Of a stretch of DNA of 64,000 bases, positions 16,692 to 26,360 are shown piece after piece (position 1 is the stretch's first letter; every line of letters begins with the position of its first letter). The position numbers and the translations under genes are program-made. Location of the stretch: NCBI GenBank assembly GCA_003216075.1, contig QCJK01000003.1:1-64000 (forward strand), in the 5' to 3' direction. The notes below the pieces were generated by a model, which saw nothing but the letters and a program-made list of their open reading frames with translations, was not told the origin of the DNA and ran no database searches. The DNA is from Prochlorococcus sp. AG-409-B05 (GTDB taxonomy: Bacteria; Cyanobacteriota; Cyanobacteriia; PCC-6307; Cyanobiaceae).

Positions 16692-19409
16692 ATGCGTCTT
16701 ATAAATTGCCAAGTTGAGAATGTCAGAGTTCACTCTGATCTGTCTGTTGATTTTTCTCCACGGATCACATTGATTGGTGGAGCTAATGAAACTGGTAAAA
16801 GCACCCTGATTGAAGCTCTCCATCGAACCTTATTTCTTAAGGCAACAGCAACAGGAGCACCAATTGAAGCTCTTAGATCAAAATTACATTTAGGCCACCC
16901 CACTGTTCAGATCAAATTTGAAGCTAAAGGTGAGAGCTATATCTTGCGTAAGTGTTTCACTGGTCCTTCTGGACAAGTCACGCTGTTGAGTGAAACCAAT
17001 GGCAAGCAACTCTCTGGGCCAGCCGCAGAAGAATGTTTAGCAGATTTGCTTGGCGTCAAAGAATCGCTTGGTAGTCGTCAGGTCAGCACTCTTTTACCAA
17101 CTCGATGGGCACACCTTTGGGTGATGCAAGGGTCTGCAGGTAATGATCTTTTAAAGCGGGATAAAAGCTACTACGACTTTGATTCATTACTTGTGCAACT
17201 CGAGAAAAAAGGCGGTGCCGCCATTCAACAATCAGCTCATGATCAACGTGTTGTACAACGAATTGAAAATGCAATCGACGAAAATTTTACGAGCCGTGGA
17301 CCAAGAAAAAATTCTGCGTTCTGGCAACGTCAAGAGGAATTTGAGAATGCTGAGCTAGCGCTGGAAATGACTCTTTCCAAACTTCAGGAATATGAACAGT
17401 CCAGTGCAGAGTTGGTTGAAATTACCAACAAGATTGAGCACCTACAAAACATTGCCTTACCAAAACTACTTGAGCAAAAACGAGTGATTTCATCAAGTGC
17501 TGATGCGCATCAGCAACTTCAAGGAGGTATAAGTCTTGCTGAAAAGGAGTTGGAACCAATTCAATTGCGTTATAACACCTTGCAAAAGGATTTATTAACT
17601 ATTAATCAACTTCAAGAAGAAATTAGGACAAAGGAAGAAGCACGAGCGACATTGCAAAAAAAACAGAGTGAGCAAAAAGCCAGTGAACTTGTATTAGTCA
17701 ATGCATTACAAACCAAGCAGGAAGTTCATACGAATCTCAAAAGGAATCTCCAACGCATGGATCAACGCCGGTATCTGCTTCAACTATTAGTAGAGCAATT
17801 TCGGATAAGAGAAGTGGTCTCTAGGCTGAAGCTTGACTTAGAGAAGGCAGAAAAGAACTTAGATAGAAGAAAAGAACTTGAAATGAAAATTGCGGCTTTA
17901 TCAAAGATAGGTCGCTCAGAATTACAACAGTTACAGGGCTTAAATCAGAAACTTCGAGATGCACGTACTCGACAAGAGGCGATGGCAACAGGCATCAAGG
18001 TTCTTCGATCGAACCAGGTCATTCGTCTCAATGGCGAAGAACTGCGACCAGGAGAGCAGAAACAACTGAGTGAGACATTTCAACTGCAAGTAGGAGATGA
18101 TGTCTCACTCGAAATTAGACCTGGTGGGAGCGACGCTCTCAATGATCTACAAAGTCAATATCTAAATCAGCAGAAAGAGTATTCGGCAATACTATCTAGG
18201 CTGGGCTTGGAATCCATACAGGCCGCTGAAAAAGATTTTGAGCAAAGAGTAACTCTTGAACTGCAACTCTCAAGTTTAGAAGAATCAACACCAGAGCATA
18301 TTCAAATCAAACAAAAAGAATTAGAGACGTGTGAGTTAAAAACTTTAGATCTGGCGAAACAGCTTGTAGTTTTTGATCAATGCCTTGAGGAATTAGCCAA
18401 GGAAGAGTCTCTGCCCACTAGTGCTGCTGGTCTTGGTGATCTTCAGCAGCAGATTAGACGAACTTTTGCTGATACTTCTAAAGCGTTTGATCAGGCTCAA
18501 AGTGAATTGGAATTGACTCAATTAAATTTGCAGCAATTTAAAAACGCTCAAGTTGATGATGAAAGCAATTCAAAGGTGATGGATAGCCAGTTGAGTACTC
18601 TTCGGCAAAATCTTTCAACCGTCGAAAAGGAGCACATCGATCATGAATTGCTAAAAACTCAAATTAACTCCCTAAAAAGTCAACTTCAAAATTCAGCAGG
18701 TCATTTGGCGACTCTCAAAAGTCAACTCGCATCCTTGGAAGAAGTTGACAGCTCCAATGAACTGTTAAAAATCGAAGCTGAGATTCAATCTCTTGAAAAA
18801 GAGAAAGAAACACTTATTGCTGATAAAGGAGCTGCCAAAAGGACTTGTGACAACATTAGTTCTTCTAACCCTTATGAAGCTGTTGAACAAGCACAAGTTC
18901 AATTAGAAATTGCTAAAGCTGATTATCAAACTCTTAAGCGACTCACCGATTCACATAAGTTGCTGCAAGAACTTTTTAGTAATGCGCAAGCAGATTTATC
19001 AACTCGATATACCGAACCTTTAGCACAATCGATTGGCAGTTTCCTTAAACCTTTAATTTCAGGTGGACCAGTAGCTCAACTCAGCTTTGACCAAGCTAGT
19101 GGCTTTAGTGGACTTCAAATGCGTCGAGGTAAAGAGTTCTATGACTTTGATCAATTAAGTGGTGGTATGAGAGAGCAACTAACAACTGCATTGCGATTAT
19201 CCATGGCTGATGTTCTGAAGTCAGAGCATGATGGATGTCTTCCTCTTGTTTTTGATGATGCTTTTACAAATTCGGATCCAGAACGGGTTCAAGTTGTAAA
19301 ACAAATGCTCCAATCTGCAGTTGATAAAGGCTTACAGATCATTTTGTTAACTTGTGATCCAGAAGCTTATGAGAAATTTGCTGATCAGCATGTTCTATTA
19401 GGTCAATAG
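16692..19409 (+). CDS. SbcC/Rad50-like coiled-coil ATPase (YhaN-like)
   Basis: This 905-residue SMC-type ATPase begins with MRLINCQVENVRVHSDLSV and a Walker A GGANETGKSTLIEAL near residue 28. A long glutamine/leucine-rich coiled coil occupies about residues 210-770. The ABC signature LSGGMREQLTTALRLSM is near 817 and Walker B LPLVFDDAFTNSDP near 845. No C-x-x-C zinc hook is visible in the coiled-coil middle, unlike classical SbcC/Rad50. With the upstream nuclease it forms a DNA-end-processing complex. The start ATG lies 6 bases after the nuclease stop. A YhaN-type assignment is inference from the missing hook. Confidence 0.82.
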   Translation: MRLINCQVENVRVHSDLSVDFSPRITLIGGANETGKSTLIEALHRTLFLKATATGAPIEALRSKLHLGHPTVQIKFEAKGESYILRKCFTGPSGQVTLLSETNGKQLSGPAAEECLADLLGVKESLGSRQVSTLLPTRWAHLWVMQGSAGNDLLKRDKSYYDFDSLLVQLEKKGGAAIQQSAHDQRVVQRIENAIDENFTSRGPRKNSAFWQRQEEFENAELALEMTLSKLQEYEQSSAELVEITNKIEHLQNIALPKLLEQKRVISSSADAHQQLQGGISLAEKELEPIQLRYNTLQKDLLTINQLQEEIRTKEEARATLQKKQSEQKASELVLVNALQTKQEVHTNLKRNLQRMDQRRYLLQLLVEQFRIREVVSRLKLDLEKAEKNLDRRKELEMKIAALSKIGRSELQQLQGLNQKLRDARTRQEAMATGIKVLRSNQVIRLNGEELRPGEQKQLSETFQLQVGDDVSLEIRPGGSDALNDLQSQYLNQQKEYSAILSRLGLESIQAAEKDFEQRVTLELQLSSLEESTPEHIQIKQKELETCELKTLDLAKQLVVFDQCLEELAKEESLPTSAAGLGDLQQQIRRTFADTSKAFDQAQSELELTQLNLQQFKNAQVDDESNSKVMDSQLSTLRQNLSTVEKEHIDHELLKTQINSLKSQLQNSAGHLATLKSQLASLEEVDSSNELLKIEAEIQSLEKEKETLIADKGAAKRTCDNISSSNPYEAVEQAQVQLEIAKADYQTLKRLTDSHKLLQELFSNAQADLSTRYTEPLAQSIGSFLKPLISGGPVAQLSFDQASGFSGLQMRRGKEFYDFDQLSGGMREQLTTALRLSMADVLKSEHDGCLPLVFDDAFTNSDPERVQVVKQMLQSAVDKGLQIILLTCDPEAYEKFADQHVLLGQ

Positions 19410-19491
19410 TCAATAGGCATTGTCGATGATTAGTAGTCACCAACGACTAGGAGTGAGTTGATGACTAAGTTCCATTGAATAAAAAATGTAG

Positions 19492-19698
19492 TTATTCACT
19501 CTGTTCGAGAGGTGTTTCTTTTCTTGGAAACTGAGGAACCATTAACTCATCATCGATATCAAGGTCGTTAAAAAGCCATTCCCCTATTTCGAGAAATAGG
19601 TGGAAACGATCTTCTGGTTTCAAGGTTGTCATTCTTTCAAGGGAATGACAAACAGCAGTATTGATTGTCTTTTTTAGCTTTTTCTTTTTCTTGCTCAT
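19492..19698 (-). CDS. Hypothetical lysine-rich 68-residue protein
   Basis: The protein begins MSKKKKKLKKTINTAVCHS, then has an acidic half with WLFNDLDIDDELMVP. Its ATG overlaps the stop of the upstream frame as ATGA (19695-19698), typical of coupled genes. No domain is recognised. It sits just after the SbcC-like gene on the opposite strand and shares the neighbourhood with decayed sequence, so it may be a remnant of a lost system. Confidence 0.45.
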   Translation of the reverse strand: MSKKKKKLKKTINTAVCHSLERMTTLKPEDRFHLFLEIGEWLFNDLDIDDELMVPQFPRKETPLEQSE

Positions 19699-20105
19699 TT
19701 CCCTGCCTCCAGAATTGCTTGATTCTTTTCTTTGACTGACCAGTCTTCTTTGAAAAGAAACTTTGTGGCAGAGCTAGCAACTTGCATCCACGCAGTAGCT
19801 GGAGGGTCTTCAAAGGTGGCCTGGAACCGCCTTGGATTGGAGCCACCTTTATCGAAAAAGGTTTGATCACGCCGTGTCCAATTCAGGAATCCTTTTGCCT
19901 TAAAGCGTTGTAATTCATCAATAGCCCATGCTTCTGCAATTTTTCTCGTTGAGACGAAAGCAGAGGGGACCTCTCTCACTCCATAGACAGCTGGGATATA
20001 GCGAACAGTCAGGTAGGGATCAATAGAGTGATCAGCCCAACACTCCCAGGCTTGTTTTTGCTGATGGATTTTTTTGATGTAATTAGCTTGATCAAGATCA
20101 CTGGA
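19695..20105 (-). pseudogene. 5'-disrupted hypothetical gene; open frame with no proper start
   Basis: A GTG at 19979 would give a 94-residue protein (VREVPSAFVSTRKIAEAWAI onward). However, the same frame stays open upstream to a TAA at 20106-20108, with coding-like sequence such as IHQQKQAWECWADHS and DPYLTVRYIPAVYG, and no ATG or TTG start. On the far side of that TAA the same frame continues with KPGQLAARLEAKNISKVG and ends in DPELLK. The simplest reading is one gene broken by a stop. It overlaps the downstream small ORF by ATGA. The family is unknown to me. A translated 94-residue remnant starting at the GTG remains possible. Confidence 0.5.
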
Positions 20106-20520
20106 TTACTTCAAGAGTTCAGGGTCTGGTTGAAGCTCAGTAATTAACTTTTTAAGCCAATATTCAGATAGCTCGCCATTGAGTTGGAATTGTCTGATCA
20201 GACTTCCAACTTTTGAAATGTTCTTGGCTTCTAGACGAGCGGCCAATTGCCCAGGCTTAATAAGCAAGCCATGCGGTTATCAGCCCACAGTCGCCTAAGC
20301 ATCTAGATCATCTAGTTCTTTCTTGAATGATAGTTCCTTCTATTTTCGCCGCATGCTTGGTTGAATGGTCATGGTATTCATCAGCTTGATACCGCTAATA
20401 GCTGCTCCATAGTTCTTCAGTTCTTCGTGCGCATTGATCCTCGAATCATCTATTCCAACTGATTAATCAATCGAGCTAAGAGATGGTGTCTGTCAACTTC
20501 TTCTAAATCACTAATTCTGC
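20106..20520 (-). pseudogene. Decayed coding sequence in several frames
   Basis: The minus strand shows short protein-like segments in three different frames separated by stops. LIKPGQLAARLEAKN through DPELLK lies at 20106-20267. INAHEELKNYGAAISGIKLM, a TAG at 20330-20332, then KELSFKKELDDLDA lie at about 20285-20428. ISDLEEVDRHHLLARLINQL lies at about 20443-20511. Such a mosaic is expected from an old gene that has gathered frameshifts and stops. The sequence sits 77 bases from tRNA-Gly. I cannot name the ancestral gene. Confidence 0.45.
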
Positions 20521-20563
20521 CCTAAATAATTTGTCATTCAATCATGGAACTTTTGCATGCATT

Positions 20564-20589
20564 AAAAAAGCCAGTCATTGACTGGCTTT
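20564..20589 (-). terminator. Rho-independent terminator of tRNA-Gly
   Basis: On the minus strand AAAGCCAGT and ACTGGCTTT form a perfect 9-pair stem with a five-base loop (20567-20589), followed at once by a run of six T. It lies 7 bases after the tRNA 3' end, so it should end the tRNA transcript. Confidence 0.85.
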
Positions 20590-20596
20590 GAGATAA

Positions 20597-20667
20597 GCGG
20601 ATGAAGAGATTCGAACTCTCGACCCTCTCCTTGGCAAGGAGATGCTCTACCACTGAGCTACATCCGC
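20597..20667 (-). tRNA. tRNA-Gly (GCC)
   Basis: The reverse complement begins GCGGATGTAGCTCAGTGG and ends CTTCATCCGC. A seven-pair acceptor stem (GCGGATG/CATCCGC), a D arm with AGTGGTAGA, an anticodon stem TCTCC/GGAGA around loop TTGCCAA, and a T arm with GTTCGAATC are all present. The anticodon is GCC, decoding GGC and GGU. CCA is not encoded. A clear terminator follows. Confidence 0.95.
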
Positions 20668-20766
20668 AAGATCATGAAAAAATGGCATTCGATAAATACC
20701 ATCAGTGCAGCATGCCTCACAAAAGGTGCCCTGGTCAATTGAATTTGATCAACTAGAAGTAATCAA

Positions 20767-21243
20767 TCATGAAAGAGCTTTCATTAAAGAGCCCATCTCT
20801 AAAGCCTGAAGAGCATAAGACCAACCTAGATTATTCTTGATACCAGCCCTTTCCAAGGCCTGTTGCATTGAGTCAGTAGTTAAAACCCCAAAAATAATTG
20901 GTAAAGATGTCTCTCTAGAAACCGCCGCAATTCCTTTACTTGCCTCTGCTACCACCACATCAAAATGAGGAGTATCTCCACGAATCACAGCCCCTAATAC
21001 AATCAAAACTTGATACCGGCCACTCTGTGCAAGTTTTTGACTGACAAGCGGCAATTCAAATGAACCTGGTACCCAAGCGATATCTAATTGTGAACTGGTT
21101 TCCGAGGTGTCGATACCATGTCTATTGAGACAGTCCAAACAAGCGCTCAAAAGCTTATTTGTCACTAAATCGTTGAAGCGAGCTACAACGATGCCTATAT
21201 GTAAATCGGACGCATCGGTATAGCGCCCTTCAATAATGGTCAT
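20767..21243 (-). CDS. ribH: 6,7-dimethyl-8-ribityllumazine synthase
   Basis: A 158-residue enzyme that condenses 5-amino-6-ribitylaminouracil with dihydroxybutanone phosphate in riboflavin synthesis. It shows [49 protein letters not shown] and [17 protein letters not shown], all standard landmarks including the catalytic His in the HFDVV region. It lies downstream of the PsbZ-like gene on the same strand, separated by 155 bases. Confidence 0.96.
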   Translation of the reverse strand: MTIIEGRYTDASDLHIGIVVARFNDLVTNKLLSACLDCLNRHGIDTSETSSQLDIAWVPGSFELPLVSQKLAQSGRYQVLIVLGAVIRGDTPHFDVVVAEASKGIAAVSRETSLPIIFGVLTTDSMQQALERAGIKNNLGWSYALQALEMGSLMKALS

Positions 21244-21398
21244 TTTGCTTAAGCGGAGAATTCCTTAAGAACTACTAACTAAATTAAATGCTCACTATAT
21301 GCAGCGCAAAAAATTGCATATAAGAAATTTAGATGGGGTAAACCCCACCCAAACCTCTGAGAAAAATCGAACTTGGAAAACCAGAACTTTGTTTTGGC

Positions 21399-21680
21399 CT
21401 AACCAAGTGGTCCCATATAACCAGTTACTCCATCAATTTGATGAGCAACATACTCAGCGATAAAACCATTGAGTAATACAAGGTGGAACCAAACACCACC
21501 AATGATCTCAATTCTTTTGATCTCTACATTACGCCTGTCTTCAGGGTTCTTTTGGGTCATGTAAAGAACTGGAACCCCAACGACCAGAAGCAAGGAAGCG
21601 AACAAAAGGGCGTTCGCGGCGATACCAGAAATGAACTGCATGGGGAAAGCGTCTAAGGAGCCAATGCTCACAGCATTCAT
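21399..21680 (-). CDS. psbZ: Probable photosystem II protein PsbZ (Ycf9)
   Basis: This two-helix membrane protein has LLFASLLLVVGVPVLYMTQK as helix 1 and IIGGVWFHLVLLNGFIAEYV as helix 2. The phrase VVGVPV followed by a loop and a G-x-W helix matches PsbZ, which stabilises the PSII core and antenna contact. The start at 21680 is chosen because GGGAG at 21686-21690 sits five bases upstream; a start at 21641 would match the usual 62-residue PsbZ better at the N-terminus. The C-terminus GVTGYMGPLG is longer than usual. The ribH neighbour supports the call, but I am not certain. Confidence 0.6.
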   Translation of the reverse strand: MNAVSIGSLDAFPMQFISGIAANALLFASLLLVVGVPVLYMTQKNPEDRRNVEIKRIEIIGGVWFHLVLLNGFIAEYVAHQIDGVTGYMGPLG

Positions 21681-21798
21681 TAATTCTCCCATGGAATACA
21701 GGCCAATTTCCAAAAGCATGCCTTTGGTGTCGCGAGGCTTCACATGCAAAGTGACCTAAGCCCTTTACTATGCGCGCTAAAGAAGGAAGAATTGGTTT

Positions 21799-24561
21799 AT
21801 GGCTAATCACGCTGAACTACTGCAGGGCAGCTTGTTTGGCGAGGCAGTAGATAAATTATCAAGCCCAAACGCAAGCCCAACCCCTAGCTCTGTCGAATCA
21901 TTAAAACAAGACTTATCAGATCAAGAACTCACCGCAGACGCCAAAGCAAGACCTCGAACAAAGCAAAACAAAACTACTGACACAATTTCAGCATCTCAAG
22001 AGTTCATTGATCCCCTTGAAGCAAATCAAACTGAAAAACTTCCAAATTGGTCAAATCACCGTCTTGTTAACAAAGAACAAGTCACACCAATGCTGCGGCA
22101 TTACATAGAGCTAAAAACGGCAAATCCTGAACGAATTTTGCTCTACAGGCTGGGAGATTTCTTTGAATGTTTTTTTGAAGATGCCATAAAACTATCCAGG
22201 TTATTGGAAATCACTCTTACCAGCAAAGAAGCAGGCAAGGCCATTGGAAAAGTACCAATGGCAGGTATTCCACATCACGCTGCAGAACGCTACTGTTCAG
22301 AATTAATTAGACAAGGTCTGAATGTAGCTCTTTGTGATCAATTAGAAACTACACCTAGTAAAGGAAACTTATTAAAAAGAGGTATTACCAGAGTACTTAC
22401 ACCTGGAACAGTTATAGAAGAAGGAATGCTAAGTGCACGTCGAAATAATTGGGTGGCTGCAATTGTAGTTGAACCTGCTCAAAACATTCACCCATTACGC
22501 TGGGGAATCGCAAGTGCAGATGTAAGCACAGGCGAGTTCTTAGTTTCAGAAAGAATAGGAAGCTTTAGTTTACGTCAGGAGATTGCGAAGATTAATCCAG
22601 CAGAATTACTCTTACCAGGAGAAGATATCTATTCACTTAAACAAGTAATTGCTGAAAGAATCAATATTTCAAAAGTTGCCAGCACTCCATTTACATATCC
22701 ATCTGCAGAGCAAACTCTCAAAACACATTTTAAACTAAGTACACTTAACGGTCTTGCACTTAAAGAATTACCTCTTGCCATTAGAGCAGCAGGAGGATTA
22801 CTTGATTATATCAATGACACGCAACCAATAACTTCAGAATCAGATGATATCAAGGAGCCAATTAGAATAAAAATAGACATCCCAAAACCAACTTTTTCAG
22901 AAGATTACCTCGTTATTGATTCACAAACTAGACGCAATTTAGAACTAATTGCGACCCAAAGAGATGGACAGTTTTACGGATCTTTATTGTGGGCAGTTGA
23001 CAGAACCCTGACTGCGATGGGAGGACGTTGCTTAAGACGTTGGATTCAAGCACCCCTTATCAATATTGATGAAATTAATGATAGACAAAATTTCGTTAGT
23101 GCACTTGTAAAAGCTAGATCTGATCGCCATTCAATTCGTCGCCTACTGAGGTCTATGGGAGATCTCGAACGCTTGGCAGGTAGAGCTGGTGCTGGCCATG
23201 CTGGTGCTAGAGATCTAGTGGCTATAGCTGATGGTCTCCTGCGACTACCCCATCTGAAAAACCACCTAAAATCATTGCCAATAAAAGTACCTAAATTAAT
23301 CAAACATTTGGATGAGTTAAACCTAAAATTATTAGAACTTGCAACTACAATCAAACATCAATTAATAGATCATCCTCCTTTAAGTCTAAGCGAAGGAGGC
23401 CTTATACATGACGGAGTCAACGAAATACTTGACGGCTTAAGAAATCAATTAGATGATCAAGATCATTGGTTGGAGAGCCAAGAGATATTAGAAAGGCAAA
23501 ATAGTGGAATAAATAACCTTCGCCTTCAATATCATAGGACCTTTGGTTATTTTCTAACAGTTAGCAAATCAAAAGCAGGACAAGTTCCTGAACATTGGAT
23601 TCGACGACAAACCCTTGCTAATGAAGAGCGTTTCACTACTCCTATCTTAAAAACACAAGAAGGGAAAATTTTTCAAACCAAATCACGTGCAGCACAAAAA
23701 GAATATGAACTATTTTGTGCCCTGCGTGAAAAAGTAGGGGCTGAAACACAGGCTATTAGAGACACCGCCCGAGCAGTAGCAGCTCTAGATGCTCTTACTG
23801 GTCTATCAGAGGTGGCAGCTACCAGCTCATTTTGCTGTCCAAAACTTCTGAGTGCAGAAACTGCGCATAATCGCATGATCAGCATCAAAGACTGTAGACA
23901 TCCTGTCGTAGAGCAATTATTAGCTGATAAATCTTTTGTTCCAAATGATATTGAATTAGGTAAGAACAAAGACTTAATCATTCTGACAGGGCCTAATGCA
24001 AGCGGAAAAAGCTGCTTTCTTCGTCAAATTGGACTGGTTCAATTGCTTGCCCAAATTGGCAGTTGGGTGCCGGCTTCATCAGCCACACTTGGAATCACTG
24101 ACCGGATCTTCACCAGAGTTGGTGCAGTAGATGATTTGGCTGCTGGTCAATCAACTTTCATGGTCGAGATGGCAGAAACTGCTTTCATACTTAACCAAGC
24201 AAGCAAAAGATCTCTTGTTTTACTAGACGAAATTGGCAGAGGAACTGCCACATTTGATGGGCTATCTATTGCATGGGCAGTAAGTGAGTTTCTTGCAAAT
24301 ATCATCAAAAGTCGCACCATCTTTGCTACGCATTATCACGAATTAAATGCTCTATCAAAAACTATGAAAAATGTATCCAATTTCCAAGTCTTAGTAAAAG
24401 AAACAGGTAATGATCTTGTCTTTTTACATAGTGTAATCCCAGGAGGAGCAAGTCGAAGTTATGGAATTGAAGCTGCTCGACTAGCAGGAGTGCCATCTGA
24501 TGTCATTCAACGAGCCAAAGAAATTCTCAAGACCCTAGAACAAAAGAAGATAAATATCTAA
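21799..24561 (+). CDS. mutS: DNA mismatch repair protein MutS
   Basis: A 920-residue MutS1 that recognises mispaired bases. A low-complexity N-terminal extension of about 95 residues precedes domain I, which begins [16 protein letters not shown]. The mismatch-contact motif appears as [14 protein letters not shown] near residue 115, where F-x-E is expected. The ATPase has Walker [17 protein letters not shown] near 730, the [14 protein letters not shown] segment, Walker [18 protein letters not shown], and ATHYHEL. It diverges from the PsbZ-like gene. Confidence 0.96.
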   Translation: MANHAELLQGSLFGEAVDKLSSPNASPTPSSVESLKQDLSDQELTADAKARPRTKQNKTTDTISASQEFIDPLEANQTEKLPNWSNHRLVNKEQVTPMLRHYIELKTANPERILLYRLGDFFECFFEDAIKLSRLLEITLTSKEAGKAIGKVPMAGIPHHAAERYCSELIRQGLNVALCDQLETTPSKGNLLKRGITRVLTPGTVIEEGMLSARRNNWVAAIVVEPAQNIHPLRWGIASADVSTGEFLVSERIGSFSLRQEIAKINPAELLLPGEDIYSLKQVIAERINISKVASTPFTYPSAEQTLKTHFKLSTLNGLALKELPLAIRAAGGLLDYINDTQPITSESDDIKEPIRIKIDIPKPTFSEDYLVIDSQTRRNLELIATQRDGQFYGSLLWAVDRTLTAMGGRCLRRWIQAPLINIDEINDRQNFVSALVKARSDRHSIRRLLRSMGDLERLAGRAGAGHAGARDLVAIADGLLRLPHLKNHLKSLPIKVPKLIKHLDELNLKLLELATTIKHQLIDHPPLSLSEGGLIHDGVNEILDGLRNQLDDQDHWLESQEILERQNSGINNLRLQYHRTFGYFLTVSKSKAGQVPEHWIRRQTLANEERFTTPILKTQEGKIFQTKSRAAQKEYELFCALREKVGAETQAIRDTARAVAALDALTGLSEVAATSSFCCPKLLSAETAHNRMISIKDCRHPVVEQLLADKSFVPNDIELGKNKDLIILTGPNASGKSCFLRQIGLVQLLAQIGSWVPASSATLGITDRIFTRVGAVDDLAAGQSTFMVEMAETAFILNQASKRSLVLLDEIGRGTATFDGLSIAWAVSEFLANIIKSRTIFATHYHELNALSKTMKNVSNFQVLVKETGNDLVFLHSVIPGGASRSYGIEAARLAGVPSDVIQRAKEILKTLEQKKINI

Positions 24562-24606
24562 ATTCAAGCATCTAAAACAAAAAGCATTTTCAGAAATCTC
24601 GAATGA

Positions 24607-25230
24607 TTAATTAATAGAAGCTCGCAATAAAGCATTCACTGCCGCCGCCGCCAGTCCAGCGCCTCCTCGTGTCCCATCCAGACGAATTTGTGGCAAGCCA
24701 CTTTTAGATAATCGATCTTTACTTTCAGCAACCCCTATGAAACCAACTGGCATTCCAATTATCAAACTAGGTGCCGCCGAACCACTAACAACCAAATCCA
24801 ATAAAGCCTCCAAAGCCTTTGGAGCACTACCAATCAACACCAGCGGAGATCTAGGTCCTACAAATTCAGAAGAAAGCTCCCTCCACGCTCTTCGCAATCC
24901 AATAGAAGTTCTAGTGGAATCTTTAGAAGTATGAGTTGGTGCCCATTCAAGAACTGTTCTTACAGATGAATCTAAAGTTCTTGCAGCCATTGGCTTAATA
25001 GCAGCAGCAGCCATAGCAGTGTCAGTAATGATTGGTGCACCTGCCTGAAGCGCAGTCAAACCTTTACGACAAGCTCCAGGACTAAATGCTAATAAAGGTT
25101 GAATTCCAAAATCTCCACTGCTATGAATCAATCTTTCCAATACCCGCTGCTGTAAAGGCTCTAACCCAGTACAGTCCAAACGAGATTGAATGTGACGAAT
25201 GCTCTCCAAAAAAATTGGATGGTCATACAT
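24607..25230 (-). CDS. cobH: Precorrin-8X methylmutase
   Basis: A 207-residue enzyme that moves the C11 methyl to C12 during cobalamin ring synthesis. It starts YDHPIFLESIRHIQSRLD and has ITDTAMAAAAI near residue 70, LVLIGSAPKALEALLDL near 131, and IIGMPVGFIGVAESKDRL near 156, followed by GTRGGAGLAAAAVNALL. It diverges from holA. Marine picocyanobacteria make pseudocobalamin, so the gene fits that lifestyle. Confidence 0.93.
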   Translation of the reverse strand: MYDHPIFLESIRHIQSRLDCTGLEPLQQRVLERLIHSSGDFGIQPLLAFSPGACRKGLTALQAGAPIITDTAMAAAAIKPMAARTLDSSVRTVLEWAPTHTSKDSTRTSIGLRRAWRELSSEFVGPRSPLVLIGSAPKALEALLDLVVSGSAAPSLIIGMPVGFIGVAESKDRLSKSGLPQIRLDGTRGGAGLAAAAVNALLRASIN

Positions 25231-25301
25231 TTATAGCGACCCTGTACAAAGAACTCTCTCTTAGTGCATCATCAGAGAAAGACCAATGGTCTACTGCTGC
25301 A

Positions 25302-26312
25302 ATGCCAATACATCTAATCTGGGGTGATGATTCAGCAGCCACTGAAAGAGAAATTGCAAGGCTAATTAAAGCACTCGTTAATCCGGACTGGAGCAGTATA
25401 AATCTGAGCCTGCTGGATGGAACTGATATTGCCCAAGTCAACCAATCCTTAGAAGAGATTCGTACGCCCCCATTTGGGAGTGGAAACAGAGTAATAATCT
25501 TAAAACGTAGTCCATTTTGCAATAATTGCCCTAGTGAACTAGCCAAAAATTTTGAAAGAGTTTTAGAACTAATTCCAATGAATACTCACTTTGTAATCAC
25601 CAATTCCAATAAGCCTGATGGTCGCTTAAAAACAACTAAGATTTTGAAAAAATTAATAGAATCTAATTTGGCAACAGAAAAAAGTTTTGTCCTACCAGCT
25701 ATTTGGGATAATGTAGGACAACTAGAATTAGTAAATCGAACCGCGCAAGCATTGTCGATTAGACTAGAACAAAAGGCAGCCAACTATTTAGTTGAAGCAA
25801 TCGGAAATGACAGCGCAAGGCTTGACTCTGACTTACAAAAGCTAAAGCTACATGCCGAGGCAAAAAATAATCTAGAAAGCAATGTCATGCAACCAGTTTT
25901 AATTACATATGAAACTGTTAAATCATTAATTGAAGGAATAACTACCACAACCTTTAAAGTTGGTGATTCACTCTTGAAAGGCGATGAAGGAGAAGCAATT
26001 AGCAGAATTGATGCATTATTAGATTCTGGTGAGCCGTCACTCCGTATTATCGCAAGCCTGACCAGCCAAATCAGAGGATGGTTGTGGGTCAACCTACTGG
26101 AACTACAAGGAGAAAGAGATGTTGCAAAAATTGCAAAAGCAGCAGGTATTAACAATCCCAAACGAATATATATTCTAAGGAAACAACTTCAGGGAAAACA
26201 ACCAAAGCAATTACTTAGTCTGATGGGTAGATTATTAGAAGTTGAAGCTGCTCTGAAACGTGGCATGATGCCAAAAGATGCATTCAGAGATGGTTTGCTA
26301 CGTCAAATATAA
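25302..26312 (+). CDS. holA: DNA polymerase III delta subunit
   Basis: The clamp-loader delta subunit opens the sliding clamp. The start is the ATG at 25302, giving 336 residues from MPIHLIWGDDSAATEREI; the frame is also open farther upstream but overlaps cobH. GNRVIILKRSPFCNN, FVITNSNKPDGRLK, and a C-terminal IIASLTSQIRGWLWVNLLEL-like region (split as IIASLTSQIRGWL) fit HolA. It has no Walker A, as expected for delta. The last residues overlap nothing; lysC follows 48 bases later. Confidence 0.88.
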   Translation: MPIHLIWGDDSAATEREIARLIKALVNPDWSSINLSLLDGTDIAQVNQSLEEIRTPPFGSGNRVIILKRSPFCNNCPSELAKNFERVLELIPMNTHFVITNSNKPDGRLKTTKILKKLIESNLATEKSFVLPAIWDNVGQLELVNRTAQALSIRLEQKAANYLVEAIGNDSARLDSDLQKLKLHAEAKNNLESNVMQPVLITYETVKSLIEGITTTTFKVGDSLLKGDEGEAISRIDALLDSGEPSLRIIASLTSQIRGWLWVNLLELQGERDVAKIAKAAGINNPKRIYILRKQLQGKQPKQLLSLMGRLLEVEAALKRGMMPKDAFRDGLLRQI

Positions 26313-26360
26313 TTTATAACCTGACCACAGAAGAAATCAAAGCCTCGCCCAAAGAAGTGG

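Noticed and set aside
19637-19870. 77-codon minus-strand frame overlapping the small coupled ORFs
   Set aside because: It overlaps two better-supported frames and has a composition unlike a protein.
25086-25301. 72-residue extension of holA overlapping cobH
   Set aside because: The extension runs antisense to cobH, and the family N-terminus (IHLIWGDD) begins right after the ATG at 25302.
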